Made by a program: the position numbers and the translations under genes. Under the pieces are notes generated by a model. That model made no database searches, was not told where the DNA came from, and worked only from the letters and a program-made list of their open reading frames with translations. A stretch of 64,000 nt of DNA from Lycocorax pyrrhopterus obiensis (lineage: Eukaryota; Chordata; Aves; Passeriformes; Paradisaeidae). This document shows positions 62,265 to 64,000 of the stretch, piece after piece. Position 1 is the first letter of the stretch. Each line of letters starts with the position of its first letter. The stretch is taken from positions 20,501,659-20,565,658 of the forward strand of contig JACSVZ010000008.1 of the NCBI GenBank assembly GCA_014706295.1. The letters are read 5' to 3'.

Positions 62265-62294
62265 AAATACACGGATCATAAATACACGGATCAC
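62265..62294. repeat. 15-bp tandem duplication
   Basis: AAATACACGGATCAT (62265-62279) is immediately followed by AAATACACGGATCAC (62280-62294), differing only in the last base. Recent slippage or a short duplication is the likely origin. Confidence 0.9.
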
Positions 62295-62939
62295 CTATTT
62301 GAAGAAACACCAGTGTAAGTCTGCAAGCTCAATACAGAAAAGTGAACAATCTCTTAAATCATGTTTGGACAATTATCTAAAAACAGTGCTTCAAAGTAAT
62401 TATGGTTACCTTCCAGTGTCTCTCCCTACTCCCATCATAATCCTATTCATCTACTTCTTTAGCATGTTGCAGCTTGAAGTTTTCTTCAAATTTCCAGATA
62501 AGGAGCATGAAAGGAGCAGCTGGTCAAATGCAACTGTAGATTACTGGAAATTCACTGTTATTATAGAACACAGAAGCTGCATTTGTAACTAAGTTTGTGT
62601 GTTTTAATGTTAAGTACCTAGATCTTAAAGGAATGCTGCCAGTTTGTGATACCTAATCTGACTGACATCGTGTCCCAACCAACACCTCACATCTGCAAGT
62701 TAAGAGGAAGACAAGAACAGTGGGGTTCAAGCAAACAAAAAACCCAAGACCCAGCAATAAGACTAAATTTCACAGAATGAAGAGGCACTGAAATAAAGCT
62801 ATTGTCTTTTACGAAACAAGAGAGAGAACAATCCTCTTCTGACAGCACAAGACTTATGACATAGCTGATAACGTTTTAGCTAAGTTAAACCTAGCACCAT
62901 AAGAAAGTTAAGTAAGTTGCTCTGAGTGAGGTGCTTGTA

Positions 62940-63387
62940 CATTTGTTTTCCATGTATCAATTTATTTGAAGTATCACAGTCAAAAGAGAGGAACTGGAAT
63001 AAAAAGCAGGTATAAAACCAGAACACTTATTTACAGTTAATTCATACATAAAATGGTAACTGATAATTCTGATAAAGCATATTTCTACATCCCTTTCTGG
63101 TATTTTAGATCTACTGAGAAACAGAAAATAATTTCTTACTTGACAACATACATATATATTAAACATAACAGCACCATAATCTGCAGGGTTTTTTTTCCTT
63201 AAAACTTCGCAAGCTGCAACATATAAAAACGGGACCAAGGCATGAGACTGAGCAGGGAAATCTTTTGATTCAACTTTGCATCACTATATCACTATAGAGA
63301 GAGACCGAGAATAACCAAAAAAAGTTATGGCTCAATAAGACAGTAAGATAGAAATATTTAAAAACAGGTATCTGCAGTGGATATATC
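62940..63387 (-). other. KIF11: KIF11 3' UTR (probable) with poly(A) signal
   Basis: Non-coding AT-rich sequence follows the KIF11 stop. A canonical AATAAA (TTTATT on plus) lies at 62966-62961, about 420 nt past the stop. Longer 3' ends using later hexamers are possible, since mammalian KIF11 3' UTRs exceed 1 kb. Confidence 0.5.
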
Positions 63388-63510
63388 TTAGTTCAGCAAT
63401 CTTAAAGGATGCTTAGATTTCTGAAGAAACTCTTCCGTCATATCCTCTGTTTTGTTCTCCACTGTAGTCGCAGATTTGTTCTCTTTACCCTTTTTGACAC
63501 TTCTTTTGTG
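63388..63510 (-). CDS. KIF11: KIF11 (kinesin-5/Eg5) terminal coding exon
   Basis: Partial gene: only the last 40 residues and TAA lie in the window. The acceptor TTTAAATCCCAG precedes 63510. The exon reads HKRSVKKGKENKS... and ends QKSKHPLRLLN. This matches the end of vertebrate KIF11, which carries HKKS-x-GKDKEN and finishes with a KSRLPLR motif. KIF11 is the plus-end-directed homotetrameric kinesin that slides antiparallel spindle microtubules in mitosis. This piece is the extreme C-terminal tail, downstream of the BimC box, and has no motor residues. The preceding exon was not found before the right edge and must lie beyond 64000. Confidence 0.88.
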   Translation of the reverse strand, partial: HKRSVKKGKENKSATTVENKTEDMTEEFLQKSKHPLRLLN

Positions 63511-64000
63511 CTGGGATTTAAAGAAAATACCCAATGTTAAGAGATACAAAGAAATTAAAGACTTCTTGCTCATGTGCAATGCAGTACATTGTGTTCTGAG
63601 ACAAAAAGTTGACATAATTCCTAAAAAAGGTTCCTAATAGATTGCATTTACTGAAGAGATTGACTGTAGACATACAGAACCTCAGCAGCTATTTTTAAAG
63701 GGTCCACAACAAGAAAACATGCTCTCCCCAGCAAGAAAATCCCTAGACTAATATACCAAGAAGTTTACATTAATACATTGGTAGAGCAAAAGGGTCAGAA
63801 GCACATAAGTTAAAAAAAAAACCCCAACCCATGAAAAGAATGCCAATATTTCTGTCAGGCCTCTAAGAAAACACTCCACACAATTTCAACTCTTCCATTA
63901 ATACACATTTCTATAGCAAACTATGACCATTTTCTTCATGCAGGATTATTTGCTGAGGAGTTTGCAACTGTCTGTCCAGCTTGTCAGAAATCCACATTAT
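63511..64000 (-). other. KIF11: KIF11 last intron (partial)
   Basis: This is the sequence upstream of the KIF11 terminal exon on the minus strand. It contains a pyrimidine-rich stretch leading to the acceptor. I found no frame resembling the preceding KIF11 exon. A minus-strand frame open over about 90 nt at the right edge does not resemble KIF11. Confidence 0.65.

Larger units (their letters stand above)
53651..62939. other. Intergenic DNA between HHEX and KIF11
   Basis: No gene recognised. It contains the minisatellite at 54.3 kb, the CCAA-rich array at 58.0 kb and the small duplication at 62.27 kb. Stretches at 57.4-57.9 and 58.8-59.3 kb are AT-rich, repeat-free and dense in TAAT/ATTA cores, which is compatible with conserved regulatory DNA but not proof of it. 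Confidence 0.5.

Noticed and set aside
63905..64000. Minus-strand frame at the right edge as the preceding KIF11 exon
   Set aside because: The translation does not resemble the KIF11 region expected before the last exon, and no donor or acceptor pair supports it.
1..64000. CRISPR array, phage, operon or other prokaryotic system
   Set aside because: Intron-containing vertebrate genes, CR1 and tRNA-SINE repeats and long AT-rich non-coding DNA rule out a prokaryotic origin. No spaced direct-repeat array is present.

Overview
This window is vertebrate nuclear DNA, almost certainly from a bird and probably a passerine. It contains one complete protein gene and the last exon of a second, set in about 59 kb of non-coding DNA. 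The complete gene is HHEX, a four-exon homeobox gene on the minus strand with coding sequence at 39119-43433 and 280 codons. All splice sites are canonical, and the protein reads like the avian family member across its proline-rich N-terminus, homeodomain and acidic tail. The second gene is KIF11 (kinesin-5/Eg5). Only its terminal coding exon is present, at 63388-63510 on the minus strand. KIF11 lying upstream of HHEX in the same orientation matches the IDE-KIF11-HHEX-EXOC6 order known in other amniotes. EXOC6 is expected beyond the left edge, and I saw no exon of it here.

Region by region: 1-38 kb is the long AT-rich intergenic side downstream of HHEX. It holds a truncated CR1 LINE (about 4.7-5.4 kb), a tRNA-Ile-headed, CR1-tailed SINE of the passerine TguSINE1 type (about 8.0 kb), several very old MIR-like SINEs, an old CR1/L3-like fragment (22.1 kb) and a perfect 15-bp hairpin (17.46 kb). 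A CpG-rich block lies at 35.5-37.3 kb with no recognisable gene. HHEX and its CpG-island promoter occupy 38.1-44.6 kb. A second upstream CpG island (46.3-47.1 kb) carries eight exact GGGGCC units and is followed by a cluster of GATA motifs. From 47.4 to 62.9 kb is AT-rich sequence between HHEX and KIF11, with an old L3-like fragment, a 26-bp minisatellite and simple repeats.

How it works together: HHEX encodes a homeodomain transcription factor of anterior endoderm, liver, thyroid and blood/endothelial precursors. Much of the flanking single-copy DNA is probably its regulatory landscape. The best sequence-level regulatory candidates are the promoter with its CCAAT and GC boxes, the AP-1/NF-E2, GATA and ETS-type motifs in intron 1, and the GATA cluster about 3.8 kb upstream of the start codon. 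KIF11 encodes the mitotic spindle motor and is functionally unrelated; it is a neighbour by conserved synteny. There is no operon, CRISPR array, prophage or other prokaryotic system here. No undescribed protein-coding system could be supported: the long open frames in GC-rich stretches look like by-products of base composition.
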